Shown: positions 29,487 to 38,227 of the stretch, one piece after another
Layout of the letters: every line of letters starts with the position of its first letter
How positions within the stretch are numbered: the first letter of the stretch is position 1
DNA from: CAIWHR01 sp963717695
GTDB lineage: Bacteria; Pseudomonadota; Gammaproteobacteria; Burkholderiales; Casimicrobiaceae
Assembly: GCA_963717695.1 (NCBI GenBank)
Contig: CAVQWR010000003.1
Span: forward strand, 1,054,001 to 1,118,000
DNA: 64,000 nucleotides
Reading direction: 5' to 3'
The notes under the pieces: generated by a model
Seen by the model: only the letters and a program-made list of their open reading frames with translations
The model's database searches: none
Told to the model about the DNA's origin: nothing
Translations under genes and position numbers: made by a program

Positions 29487-31532
29487 TCATGCCATTATCA
29501 TGCCATTATGCCGCAGAAGGGCATCGATTTGGGGCGCGCGGCCGCGGAAGGCCACGAAGGACTCGAGCGCAGGCCGGCTGCCGCCTCGTGCCAGCACTTC
29601 GTCCCGGAAGCGGGAGCCCGCCGCCGGCGAAAGCACGCCGGCCTCCTCGAACAGGCTGAACGCATCGGCGGAAAGCACCTCCGCCCATTTGTAGCTGTAG
29701 TAGCCCGCGGCGTAGCCGCCGGCGAAGATGTGGCGGAACGCGTGCATGAACCGGTCGTACGGCGCGCGCGGCGACACCGCGATCTCGCGCCTGACCTCGT
29801 CCTCGACGTCGCGCGGCGTGGCGGTGCCGGCGGGATCGTAGGTCGAGTGCAGCAGCATGTCGAACATCCCGAACTCCAGGTGGCGCACCGTCACGAGGCC
29901 GCTCTGGAAGTTCTTCGCGGCGATCATGCGATCGAACAGCGCACGCGGCAGCGGGAGACCGGTGTCGACGTGCGCCGTCATGTCCCGGAGCACGTCCCAC
30001 TCCCAGCAGAAGTTCTCCATGAACTGGCTCGGCAGCTCGACTGCGTCCCATTCGACGCCGTGGATGCCCGACACGCCCGCCACGTCGACCTGCGTCAGCA
30101 ACTGGTGCAGCCCGTGCCCGAACTCGTGGAAGATCGTCGTGACCTCGTCGTGCGTGAACGTGGCCGGGCGGCCGGGCTCCGGCGCGGAGAGGTTGCAGGT
30201 GAGATAGGCGACGGGATGCTGGACGCGGATGCCGATGCGGCGGCGATCGATCGCGGCATCCATCCACGCGCCGCCCTGCTTTCCGGCGCGCGCATAGAGG
30301 TCGAGATAGAACTCGCCGATTCTCGTGCCGGCCGCATCGCGGATCTCGAAAAAGCGCACGTCCGGATGCCAGGTCGCGGCCGTGGCCGGGCGGATGGAAA
30401 TGCCGTAGAGCGTCTCGGCGACGCGAAAGAGGCCGGCGAGCACCTTCGGCTCGGGGAAATACTGGCGAACCTCCTGATCGGAGAATGCGTAGCGGTGCTC
30501 CTTGAGGCGCTCCGACGCGAACGCGAGGTCGTGCGCCTGCAGCTCCTCGATGCCGAGGGCCGTGCGCGCGAATTCCCTCAGCTCTGCAATGTCCCGTTGC
30601 GCGAACGGACGGGCCCTGACGTTCAACTCGCGCAGGAAGGTGATCACCTCCGCGGGGCTCTGCGCCATCTTCGGCACCAGCGAAAGCTCGGCGTAGTTGG
30701 CATAGCCCAGAAGCAGGGCCTCTTCGCGGCGCAGCGCGAGAATGCGCCGGATCACGGTGGTGTTGTCCCACTCGGGCTGCGCACCGAGCTCGGAGGCGCG
30801 CGTCGAATACGCGCGGTGCAGCGTGGCGCGCAGCTCGCGATTGGTCGCGTACTGCATCACCGGCAGGTACGACGGCATGCGCAGCGTGACCTTGCAGCCC
30901 GTCCGCCCGTCGGCGGCGGCCTCCGCTCGCGCGGTCCGCAGCACGTCCTCCGGGACGCCGGCGAGATCGGACGGCGTCTCGACATAGAGGGCCCAGTCGT
31001 TGGTGGCGTCGAGCACGTTGTCCTCGAACTGCGACGCGAGCGCGGACAGCTCTTCCTGCACGGCCTTGAAACGCGCCTTGGCGGCGTCGGGCAATTCCGC
31101 GCCGGACAGGCGAAAATCGCGAAGCTCGTTTTCCATCGCGCGCCGCTGCGCCGGATCCGCCGCCGCGAAGCCCGGGGATGCCGCCAGCGCGCGGTAGCGG
31201 CCGTACAGGCGGAGATCCTGCGCGAGATCGGTGTGGAAATCGGTGAGCCGCGGCAGGTTGGCGTTGTAGGCCTCGCGCAGCGCGGGCGAGTTCACGACGG
31301 CGTTGAGATGACTGACGGCGCCCCACGCGCGGTCGATGCGATCGAGCGCATCGTCGAGCGGAAGGACCACGTTGTCCCAAGTGGGCGCGGCGGCGTCGGT
31401 GGCGACGATTTCCGCGGCGGCGCGCGCGTCCTCCAGCAGCCGGTCGATCGCGGGCGTGACGTGCTCGGCCCGGATCGCGTCGAAGCGGGGCAGGCCCGAG
31501 AAATCGAGGAGCGGATTGTCGCGTGCGTTCAC
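29487..31532 (-). CDS. prlC: Oligopeptidase A (M3 family zinc metallopeptidase)
   Basis: This cytoplasmic thimet-type oligopeptidase degrades signal-peptide fragments and short peptides. The product of 681 residues has the zinc motif FHEFGHGLHQ (HExxH) with the downstream Glu region, and GVEWDAVELPSQFMENFCWE and YYSYKWAEVLSADAFS typical of M3A enzymes. I use GTG 31532 (NARDNPLLDFSGLPRFDAIRAEHV), where conservation begins; the longer frame to 31676 runs into murU. The start is 11 nt after the murU stop, so it is in the same operon. Confidence 0.95.
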   Translation of the reverse strand: MNARDNPLLDFSGLPRFDAIRAEHVTPAIDRLLEDARAAAEIVATDAAAPTWDNVVLPLDDALDRIDRAWGAVSHLNAVVNSPALREAYNANLPRLTDFHTDLAQDLRLYGRYRALAASPGFAAADPAQRRAMENELRDFRLSGAELPDAAKARFKAVQEELSALASQFEDNVLDATNDWALYVETPSDLAGVPEDVLRTARAEAAADGRTGCKVTLRMPSYLPVMQYATNRELRATLHRAYSTRASELGAQPEWDNTTVIRRILALRREEALLLGYANYAELSLVPKMAQSPAEVITFLRELNVRARPFAQRDIAELREFARTALGIEELQAHDLAFASERLKEHRYAFSDQEVRQYFPEPKVLAGLFRVAETLYGISIRPATAATWHPDVRFFEIRDAAGTRIGEFYLDLYARAGKQGGAWMDAAIDRRRIGIRVQHPVAYLTCNLSAPEPGRPATFTHDEVTTIFHEFGHGLHQLLTQVDVAGVSGIHGVEWDAVELPSQFMENFCWEWDVLRDMTAHVDTGLPLPRALFDRMIAAKNFQSGLVTVRHLEFGMFDMLLHSTYDPAGTATPRDVEDEVRREIAVSPRAPYDRFMHAFRHIFAGGYAAGYYSYKWAEVLSADAFSLFEEAGVLSPAAGSRFRDEVLARGGSRPALESFVAFRGRAPQIDALLRHNGMIMA

Positions 31533-31543
31533 GTGGAGTCCTG

Positions 31544-32254
31544 TTAGCCTGCCGGTTTGTTCCTGCACCGAAGCGCGGCGTCGAGCTGCGCAAGGTCGGC
31601 GGGAGTGCCCACGTTCATCCAGTCGCCGTCGTAGCGCTCGCCGCTCACGATGCCGCGCGCGATCCACGCCTCCCACAGCGGAAGAAGTTTGATCCGCGTG
31701 TGGGGCTTTAGTTCAGCGAAGAGCGCCGTGTCGTGGAGCGCGATGTTGCCATAAACGAGCTTTTCCCCGCCGACCTCCCGCAGCATGCCGTCCGCGAGGA
31801 AGAAGTCGCCCGCCGGGTGGCGCGCCGAAGTCGGCACCATCACGAGGTGCGCGCGCGGAAGCGCGGGATCGCTCGCCATCGCCCTCGCGCGCGGCAGCAG
31901 CGATGCGTAGTCGAAGTCCGTGTGGATGTCGGCGCTGACGACGAGAAAGGGCCCGGGTGTGAGCAGGCGCAGCGCGGTTGCGATGCCGCCAGCGGTCTCG
32001 TAGGCGACGGGCTCCAGCGACCAGTGCAGCGAGACGCCGAACGCCGCGCCGTCGCCCAGGGCCGCGACGAGCTGCTCGGCGCGATGCGCGGCATTGACGA
32101 CGATGTCGCGAAAGCCCGCGCGCGCGAGCGCCTCGATCTGCCAGACGATCAGCGGCTTGCCGCCCGCCTCGAGCAGCGGCTTCGGACACGCGTCGGACAG
32201 CGGGCGCATACGCTCGCCGCGGCCCGCGGCGAGAATCATCGCGCTTGCCTGCAT
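31544..32254 (-). CDS. murU: N-acetylmuramate alpha-1-phosphate uridylyltransferase
   Basis: MurU makes UDP-MurNAc from MurNAc-1-phosphate in the cell-wall recycling route that bypasses MurA (known from Pseudomonas). The 236-residue nucleotidyltransferase has the signature ILAAGRGERMRPLSDACPKPLL with the catalytic Arg/Lys, GGIATAL, the metal-binding VVSADIHTDFDY, and DGDWMNVGTPADL near the end. It begins one base after the amgK stop, which supports the pathway assignment over a generic sugar nucleotidyltransferase. Confidence 0.94.
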   Translation of the reverse strand: MQASAMILAAGRGERMRPLSDACPKPLLEAGGKPLIVWQIEALARAGFRDIVVNAAHRAEQLVAALGDGAAFGVSLHWSLEPVAYETAGGIATALRLLTPGPFLVVSADIHTDFDYASLLPRARAMASDPALPRAHLVMVPTSARHPAGDFFLADGMLREVGGEKLVYGNIALHDTALFAELKPHTRIKLLPLWEAWIARGIVSGERYDGDWMNVGTPADLAQLDAALRCRNKPAG

Positions 32255-32255
32255 G

Positions 32256-33296
32256 TCAGAAGGTGTATCCCGCGACCACCGGCCGCGCGTGGATGACGTC
32301 GAGAAGATTCGCGAGCGGGGCGAGCTCGCGGTAGCGTCCGCACGTGGCGCGAAGGTAGGCGAACACGCGCGGCATGTCGGCGAGGTAATCCGCCTTGCCG
32401 TCGCGGTGCGCGAGACGCGCGAAGATGCCGAGCACCTTCAGCTGGCGCTGCACGCCCATCCATTCGAAGTCGCGCCAGAACCCGGCGAAATCGGCGCCGA
32501 CGGGCAGGCCCGCGTGACGCGCGCGCTCCCAGTAGCGCACGGACCAGTCGAGCTGGCGCGCCTCGTCCCAGTCGACGTAGGCGTCGCGCAGCAGCGAGAC
32601 GAGGTCATAGGTGATCGGGCCTTCGACCGCGTCCTGGAAGTCCAGCACGCCGGGATTGGGCTCCGTGACCATCAGGTTGCGCGAGTGGTAGTCGCGGTGA
32701 ACGAAGACGCGCGGCTGCGCGAGATTGTTGTCGAGGACCGCGCGGAACGCGCGCTCGAGATCGCCGCGCTGCGACGGCGTCAGCGTGATGCCGAGGTGAC
32801 GGCCGACATACCAGTCGGGGAAGAGGTCGAGCTCGCGGCGCAGCAGCGCCTCGTCGTACGGCGGCAGCGCATCCGCCCGCGTCGCGCGCTGCCACAGAAT
32901 CAGTGCATCGGTGGCCGCGGCGTAGAGGTCCGGCGCCGACGCGGCGTCGAGTGCCGCAAGGTACGTGCGATTGCCGAGGTCGGTCAGCAGCAGGAATCCG
33001 CGCGGAAGATCCGCGGCGAGCACGGCGGGCGCATGGACCCCCGCGTCCCGCAGCAGCTGCGCGACATGGACGAACGGAGCGCAGTCCTCCATCGGCGGCG
33101 GCGCATCCATCGCGATCAGCGTCGCGTGTCCCTGCCATGCCACGGGAGGGACGATGCGGAAATAGCGCCGGAAGCTTGCGTCGGCGGATGCCGGGGCGAT
33201 GTGGAAGTCGCCGCTGCCGACGACATCGGCAGCCCACGCCGTCAGCGTTTCGAAACGCAGGTCGGGGGCGCCGCTGGAGACGCTGGCATCGGTCAC
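32256..33296 (-). CDS. amgK: N-acetylmuramate/N-acetylglucosamine anomeric kinase
   Basis: AmgK phosphorylates MurNAc and GlcNAc at C1 for recycling through MurU. The protein kinase-like/APH fold shows DASFRRYFRI, LLTDLGNRTY, the catalytic loop VFVHRDYHSRNLMV (HRDxxxxN) and the metal-binding LDFQDAVEGPITYDLVSL. GTG 33296 gives 346 residues. The frame is open to 33389, with ATG starts at 33389 and 33371, but those extra residues are Arg/Ala-rich and would approach the lptD leader. It is divergent from lptD. Confidence 0.93.
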   Translation of the reverse strand: MTDASVSSGAPDLRFETLTAWAADVVGSGDFHIAPASADASFRRYFRIVPPVAWQGHATLIAMDAPPPMEDCAPFVHVAQLLRDAGVHAPAVLAADLPRGFLLLTDLGNRTYLAALDAASAPDLYAAATDALILWQRATRADALPPYDEALLRRELDLFPDWYVGRHLGITLTPSQRGDLERAFRAVLDNNLAQPRVFVHRDYHSRNLMVTEPNPGVLDFQDAVEGPITYDLVSLLRDAYVDWDEARQLDWSVRYWERARHAGLPVGADFAGFWRDFEWMGVQRQLKVLGIFARLAHRDGKADYLADMPRVFAYLRATCGRYRELAPLANLLDVIHARPVVAGYTF

Positions 33297-33376
33297 GGTC
33301 GGGTCGGAGCAGGACGGCAGCGACGTGAAACGGGCGGCGGCGCGGCGCGCGGGTCCGGGATCGCGGCGCATCACGT

Positions 33377-33382
33377 TAGAAT
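33377..33382 (+). promoter_or_regulatory. Candidate -10 (TAGAAT) for lptD
   Basis: TAGAAT lies 45 nt before the lptD start in the amgK–lptD divergent region. No strong -35 is seen. Confidence 0.3.
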
Positions 33383-33426
33383 GCGGCATCTTACCATCGC
33401 GCTTCGCCGCGTCGCTTCATCTCCCG

Positions 33427-35793
33427 ATGCCCTTCCGGCCGTCCCTGCTGATGCTGGCCCTCCTTTCCGTGCTCGCGCCGGCGCGGGCGATGGCGCAGGC
33501 CGATGCGTCCGACGCTTCGCTGCCGCAGCCTGAACTCAAGCTGGCACCTGCCCTCGTGCCCCCGCCGCTGCGCGGCGCGCCCCCGCCTGCCGGCGCGCCC
33601 ACCCCGGGCACGGCACCGTCGCAGACACTGCCGCTGAAGCTCGCTCCGATCGACGTCGGCAACTCGACCATCTTCCTCCGCGCGGAACAGATCGAGGGCG
33701 TCGGCGAGCAGTACGTCGAGGCGTCCGGCAAGGTGGAGCTGCGCACGCGGCGCGACACCGTGCTGGCCGAGTGGCTGCGCTACGACTTTCCGCAACAGGA
33801 AGTCTGGGCCAAGGGCGACGTCGTGATCCGCCACGGCCTCGACTGGATGAGCGGCCCCGAGGTTCGCTACAGGCGCGACACCGAGACCGGCTTTTTCACC
33901 GATCCGACATTCTACGTCGGCGAGACGGGCGGTCGTGGCAGCGCGGCGGAACTCGCGTTCGTCGGGCCGGACCAATACAAGATCACCGCCGCGAGCTACA
34001 CCACGTGCGTGGCGCCGAACGAGGACTGGTACATCCGGATGGGCGAGCTCGACGTCGACAAGGCGAAGATGGAAGGCACGGGTCACGACGCGACGCTCAA
34101 CTTCCTCGGCGCCCCGGTCGCCTATACGCCGTGGCTCGACTTTCCGCTGTCGAACGACCGCAAGTCGGGGTTCCTCACGCCGATCATGGGCTCGTCCGGG
34201 ACGCGGGGCCTCGAATACGCGCAGCCGTATTATTTCAACCTCGCGCCCAACTACGACGCGACGCTGATCGCGCACGAAATGACCAAGCGCGGCCTGCAGT
34301 TCGCCGCCCAGGGGCGCTACCTTTTCGAGAACGCGAATGGTGAGGCCGATGTCGCCTTTCTCGATCACGACCAGCAGACGGGCACGAACCGCTATGCGAT
34401 GTCGTGGCAGCACAACCAAACCTTCGCCGAAGTCCCCGGCCTCGCCGCGTTCTGGAATCTCAACAAGGTCTCCGACAACACCTACTTCACCGACCTTTCC
34501 GACCGCGTCGGACTCACGTCGCAGACGACATTGCCGCGCGTGGGCGGCTTTTCCTATACGAGTGGGCCGTGGCAGGTCATCGCGCAGGCGCAGGCGTTCC
34601 AGACGCTGGCCGATCCGACCGTGCCGCCGGGCCCGCCGCCGTACAACCGCGTGCCGCAGCTGTACGCGTCGCTGCAGGAGACGGATTTCGCAGGCCTCAC
34701 GTTTTCCGGACACGCGGAGTACGCGGACTTCCGCAATCCCGTGCTGGTCGAAGGACAGCGCGCCTACGCGTGGCCGACCGTCGGTTTCCAGCGCCAGGGG
34801 TCCGCCTGGTTCTTCAATGCGCAGGCCGGTGTGCACGCTCGGACGTACGAGCTCGACAGCGCGACGCCGGACCGGACGCACCTCGACTACGTGATTCCGA
34901 TCACATCGGTCGATGCGGGCCTCACGTTCGAGCGCGACTGGGACGTCTTCGGCGAGAGCTTCATCCAGACTCTGGAGCCGCGCGCGTACTACGTGTACGT
35001 GCCGTACAGGAACCAGAGCGCTGCGCCGATCTTCGACACCGCACTCGACGACTACAACTTCTCGCAGCTCTTCAGCCCCAACCGCTACCTCGGCAACGAC
35101 CGCATCGGCGACGCGAACCAGCTGACGCTGGCGCTCTCGTCGCGGCTGCTCGATCCCGCCACCGGCGCCGAGCGGCTGCGACTGGTGCTCGGCGAGCGCT
35201 TCTACTTCCAGGCCCAGCAGGTAGTGCTGAACGAGGTGCCGCGCGCGGCGTCGTCGTCCGACCTCCTGGTGGGTGCCGAGGGCCGCCTGTCCGACGTCTG
35301 GGCGCTGACCGGCCTGTGGCAGTACAACTTCGACACGTCGCAGACGGAAAAGCTCGACGCGGCAGTGCGTTACACGCCGGCGATCGGCAAGGTCGTCAAC
35401 GTCGTCTACCGGTATTCGCGGCTCCTCGTCGACGAGAGCGGCCTCCCGGCGCCGCTGAAGCAATTCGACGTCTCGGCGGAGTGGCCGATCAACGGCAGCT
35501 GGACCGCGCTCGGTCGCTGGAACTACTCGCTGATCGACAGCAAGACGCTGGAGGCCGAGGCCGGCATCGAGTACAATGCCGGGTGCTGGACCCTGCGGGT
35601 GGTCGGCCAGCGGCTCACCACGACGACGCAAACGACGACCAATTCCGTTTACGTCCAGATCGAGCTCAACGGGCTCGCCCGGTTCGGCAACAATCCGCTG
35701 GACCTCCTCCGCCGCAGCATCCCGGGCTACCAGAAGACCAACGATCCTGCGGTCGGATTGCGCGACCGCTACAACGAGTTCACCGAGTTCTAG
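33427..35793 (+). CDS. lptD: LPS-assembly protein LptD
   Basis: LptD is the outer-membrane beta-barrel that inserts LPS with LptE. The 788-residue protein has a signal peptide (LLMLALLSVLAPARAMA), a Pro/Ala-rich segment, the N-terminal OstA jellyroll (LRAEQIEGVGEQYVEASGKVELR; DFPQQEVWAKGDVVI) and the DASYTTC-like segment AASYTTCVAPNEDWYIR. Barrel strands follow, ending GLRDRYNEFTEF. Two Cys regions (TTC near residue 196; AGCWTL near 720) could form the assembly disulfide. ATG 33427 places the signal peptide correctly. surA follows 8 nt later, the usual order. Confidence 0.96.
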   Translation: MPFRPSLLMLALLSVLAPARAMAQADASDASLPQPELKLAPALVPPPLRGAPPPAGAPTPGTAPSQTLPLKLAPIDVGNSTIFLRAEQIEGVGEQYVEASGKVELRTRRDTVLAEWLRYDFPQQEVWAKGDVVIRHGLDWMSGPEVRYRRDTETGFFTDPTFYVGETGGRGSAAELAFVGPDQYKITAASYTTCVAPNEDWYIRMGELDVDKAKMEGTGHDATLNFLGAPVAYTPWLDFPLSNDRKSGFLTPIMGSSGTRGLEYAQPYYFNLAPNYDATLIAHEMTKRGLQFAAQGRYLFENANGEADVAFLDHDQQTGTNRYAMSWQHNQTFAEVPGLAAFWNLNKVSDNTYFTDLSDRVGLTSQTTLPRVGGFSYTSGPWQVIAQAQAFQTLADPTVPPGPPPYNRVPQLYASLQETDFAGLTFSGHAEYADFRNPVLVEGQRAYAWPTVGFQRQGSAWFFNAQAGVHARTYELDSATPDRTHLDYVIPITSVDAGLTFERDWDVFGESFIQTLEPRAYYVYVPYRNQSAAPIFDTALDDYNFSQLFSPNRYLGNDRIGDANQLTLALSSRLLDPATGAERLRLVLGERFYFQAQQVVLNEVPRAASSSDLLVGAEGRLSDVWALTGLWQYNFDTSQTEKLDAAVRYTPAIGKVVNVVYRYSRLLVDESGLPAPLKQFDVSAEWPINGSWTALGRWNYSLIDSKTLEAEAGIEYNAGCWTLRVVGQRLTTTTQTTTNSVYVQIELNGLARFGNNPLDLLRRSIPGYQKTNDPAVGLRDRYNEFTEF

Positions 35794-35801
35794 AGGCACG
35801 C

Positions 35802-37178
35802 ATGTCCGACTTCCGCTTCGCGCGCGCCGCCGCCGCCACCCTGGCGCTCGCGGCCGCCCTCGCCGCCGCGGCCGTGGCGGCGCAGTCCGCCGCGCCGGTG
35901 CGCACGCCGCCGCCCCGCATCGTGCAGCCATCGACGCCGACGCGCTCCGATGGCACGATCACGCTCGACCGCGTCGTCGCGATCGTCAACGACGAGGCGC
36001 TGACGCAGAACGAGATCGACGAGCAGAAGAAGATTGCGCTCGCGCAGATGAAGGCGCAGAACGTGACGCCGCCCAGCGCCGACACGCTGGACAAGCAGGT
36101 GCTGGAGCGGCTCATCACCGAGCGCGCGCTGCTGCAGTTCGCGAAGGAGTCGGGCGTGCGCGTCGACGACACCCAGGTCGAGCGCACGATCGCGCGGATC
36201 GCGCAGGACAACAAGATGACGCCGGAGGAGTTCCGCAAGGCGCTGGAAAAGGACGGCACGTCCTACGCCAAATTCCGCGAGGACATCCGCAACGAGATCA
36301 CCATCCAGCGGCTGCGCGAGCGCGACGTCGACGGCCGGGTCACCGTCAGCGAATCCGAGGTCGACAATTTCCTTGCGACGCAGGACGCGCAGGCGGGCGG
36401 CGACGTCGAATACCGGCTCTCGCACATCCTGGTCCTCGTTCCGGAGCAGGCTTCGCCCGACCAGATCGAGGCCAAGCGCGCGCGCGCCGAGGAGGCGCTG
36501 AAGGAGATCAAGGGCGGCGCCGAGTTCGCCCAGGTCGCCGCCGGATTCTCCGACGCGCAGGACGCGCTGCAGGGCGGCGCGCTCGGCTGGCGCGCGCCGG
36601 CGCGGATGCCGACGGTGTTCGCCGAGGTAGTGCGCACGATGAAGCCCGGCGACGTGTCGGCGGTGCTGCGCTCGGCGAACGGCTTTCACATCGTGAAGGT
36701 GCAGGAGGTGCGCAGCCGCGACACGCCGACGATCGTCGAGCAGACGCACGCGCGGCACATCCTCATCAAGGTCAACGAGATCGTGTCGGATTCGGACGCG
36801 AAGACGCGCATCGAGCGCATCCGCGACCGCATCGAGAGCGGCGCAAAGTTCGAGGATCAGGCCAAGCTCAACTCGGACGACGGCAGCGCCGCCAGCGGCG
36901 GCGACCTCGGCTGGGTGTCGCCGGGCGACACGGTGCCGCCGTTCGAGGAGGCGATGAACAAGCTGAAGATCAACGAGCTCTCGCAGCCGGTGCGCACGAC
37001 CTTCGGCTGGCACCTGATCCAGGTGACCGGGCGCCGCACGCAGGACATCACCGCCGAGCGGCGGCGCGACCAGGCGCGCATGGCGCTGCGCCAGCGCAAG
37101 TCCGACGAGATGTTCCAGGACTGGCTGCGGCAGACGCGCGACCGCACGTATGTCGAGATCAAGACCGACGAGCGCTAG
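35802..37178 (+). CDS. surA: Periplasmic chaperone/peptidyl-prolyl isomerase SurA
   Basis: SurA escorts outer-membrane proteins, including LptD, across the periplasm. The 458-residue product has an Ala-rich signal peptide (to about residue 27), the N-terminal chaperone domain (VVAIVNDEALTQNEIDEQ; LITERALLQFAKESGVRV) and two parvulin domains (YRLSHILVLVP… and THARHILIKVNE…). Each has the glycine-rich GGALGWR or GGDLGWVSPG segment. ATG 35802 is 8 nt after the lptD stop. The usual downstream pdxA and rsmA genes are missing; a palindromic repeat follows instead. Confidence 0.96.
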   Translation: MSDFRFARAAAATLALAAALAAAAVAAQSAAPVRTPPPRIVQPSTPTRSDGTITLDRVVAIVNDEALTQNEIDEQKKIALAQMKAQNVTPPSADTLDKQVLERLITERALLQFAKESGVRVDDTQVERTIARIAQDNKMTPEEFRKALEKDGTSYAKFREDIRNEITIQRLRERDVDGRVTVSESEVDNFLATQDAQAGGDVEYRLSHILVLVPEQASPDQIEAKRARAEEALKEIKGGAEFAQVAAGFSDAQDALQGGALGWRAPARMPTVFAEVVRTMKPGDVSAVLRSANGFHIVKVQEVRSRDTPTIVEQTHARHILIKVNEIVSDSDAKTRIERIRDRIESGAKFEDQAKLNSDDGSAASGGDLGWVSPGDTVPPFEEAMNKLKINELSQPVRTTFGWHLIQVTGRRTQDITAERRRDQARMALRQRKSDEMFQDWLRQTRDRTYVEIKTDER

Positions 37179-37180
37179 CG

Positions 37181-37319
37181 GACCGTCATAAATCTGCTGC
37201 GGGTCCAGTCTGCTTCGTTCCGCGGGCGCGCGAAATCCTCACGTACTTGCAGGTACGCTGCGGTTTCGCGCCCCCGCGCGCCTCGCATCCCGGCCTCCTC
37301 GTGACGATTTCTGACGGCC
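37181..37319. repeat. Nested palindromic intergenic repeat after surA
   Basis: The outer arms are 37181–37194 (GACCGTCATAAATC) and 37306–37319 (inverted, 12 of 14 matching). The inner imperfect stem spans 37224–37275, with the core GTAC-TTGCAG-GTAC. It starts 3 nt after the surA stop and looks like a dispersed extragenic palindrome. The rest of the gap to 37368 shows nothing. Confidence 0.65.
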
Positions 37320-37368
37320 CGTCGACTCAGCAGCCGGCGCGCGCGGCTTAACCGATCCGCCCGACGGC

Positions 37369-37941
37369 TCAGCCGGGACGCGCGCGCTGCATCAGGAGCT
37401 CGCGCTCGCCGTTGGCGACGTCGATCGGCCGCAGCGCGCGAAACCCCGCCTTCATGAAAGCACGGACCGACGACAGGTTGTCGTTGCGGGGACACGCATA
37501 GCAGTTGCGCGCGTCGAACACGGGCCAGACGATTTCCTCGACGGCCGCGGCAATCACGCGGCGGCCGAGTCCGCGGCCCGTGTATTCGATTTCGCCGATC
37601 AGCACGTCGATCGCGGCGTCGTCCGACGCGTCGCCGACGGCGGCGCGGTAGTCGGGAAAATCGGCAACGCGATAGACCTGGACATAGCCGATCGGCTTGC
37701 CGTCGGCGGCGGCGACGTACCCCCGCACGGGTTCGGATCCGGCAATGCGCGGACCGTACTTCGCCGCAATCTCTTCGGCCGTCGTCGGTACGCGCGAATA
37801 GCCGGCGACCACGTGTGGCGCGTTGAGCCAGCGATGCAGCAGCGGCAGGTCGTCGGCGGCGAGCGGCGCAAAGCGCACGCGCCATTGGTCGGCGCGCGTC
37901 GTAGCGTCGCCGTTCGTGCCGAGGGCGGTGTCGAGATTCAT
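37369..37941 (-). CDS. GNAT acetyltransferase, AAC(6')-like
   Basis: The 190-residue GNAT-fold protein resembles the aminoglycoside 6'-N-acetyltransferase/siderophore acetyltransferase branch. It has PLAADDLPLLHRWLNAPHVVAGYS near the start, GKPIGYVQVYRVADFPDY, the acetyl-CoA loop EIEYTGRGLGRRVIAAAVEEI (Q/RxxGxG/A type) and NDNLSSVRAFMKAGFR. The substrate cannot be told from sequence; resistance should not be assumed. It is last in the minus-strand operon, 36 nt after the DUF3460 gene. Confidence 0.85.
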   Translation of the reverse strand: MNLDTALGTNGDATTRADQWRVRFAPLAADDLPLLHRWLNAPHVVAGYSRVPTTAEEIAAKYGPRIAGSEPVRGYVAAADGKPIGYVQVYRVADFPDYRAAVGDASDDAAIDVLIGEIEYTGRGLGRRVIAAAVEEIVWPVFDARNCYACPRNDNLSSVRAFMKAGFRALRPIDVANGERELLMQRARPG

Positions 37942-37977
37942 GCGGCGGTGACGCCGGCAGCGGCTACGAAACGGCGC

Positions 37978-38178
37978 TCAATCCGGCTGATAGACGTACG
38001 CCGGCATCGGCAGCCGCGCCTCGTCCATCCGCTTGCGCGCCGCGAGCTCCTGCGGGCGCTTGTCCCACCAGATCGCGCGTCCGTCGCGCTTGTCCTTCGC
38101 GAGCTCCGGCTGCTCCTGCTGCAGCTTGCGCAGGAAGAGCGCCTGCTCGGATTCATAGTGACGGGAGGGAAGGAACAT
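37978..38178 (-). CDS. DUF3460 family small protein
   Basis: The 66-residue protein MFLPSRHYESEQALFLRKLQ… has the DUF3460 pattern: FLRKLQQEQPELAKDKRDGRAIWWDKRP, then a conserved end PMPAYVYQPD. The family is essentially restricted to beta-proteobacteria and has no known function. ATG 38178 is preceded by a purine-rich site; the longer upstream frame is unconserved. Confidence 0.85.
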   Translation of the reverse strand: MFLPSRHYESEQALFLRKLQQEQPELAKDKRDGRAIWWDKRPQELAARKRMDEARLPMPAYVYQPD

Positions 38179-38227
38179 GGCGTGCCCGCGGTTCGATGGA
38201 TGGAAACGGCGCGACGTGAGGATTCTA

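Noticed and set aside
37369..37941. An aminoglycoside-resistance gene
   Set aside because: The fold is AAC(6')-like, but chromosomal GNAT relatives have many substrates and nothing nearby supports antibiotic resistance.
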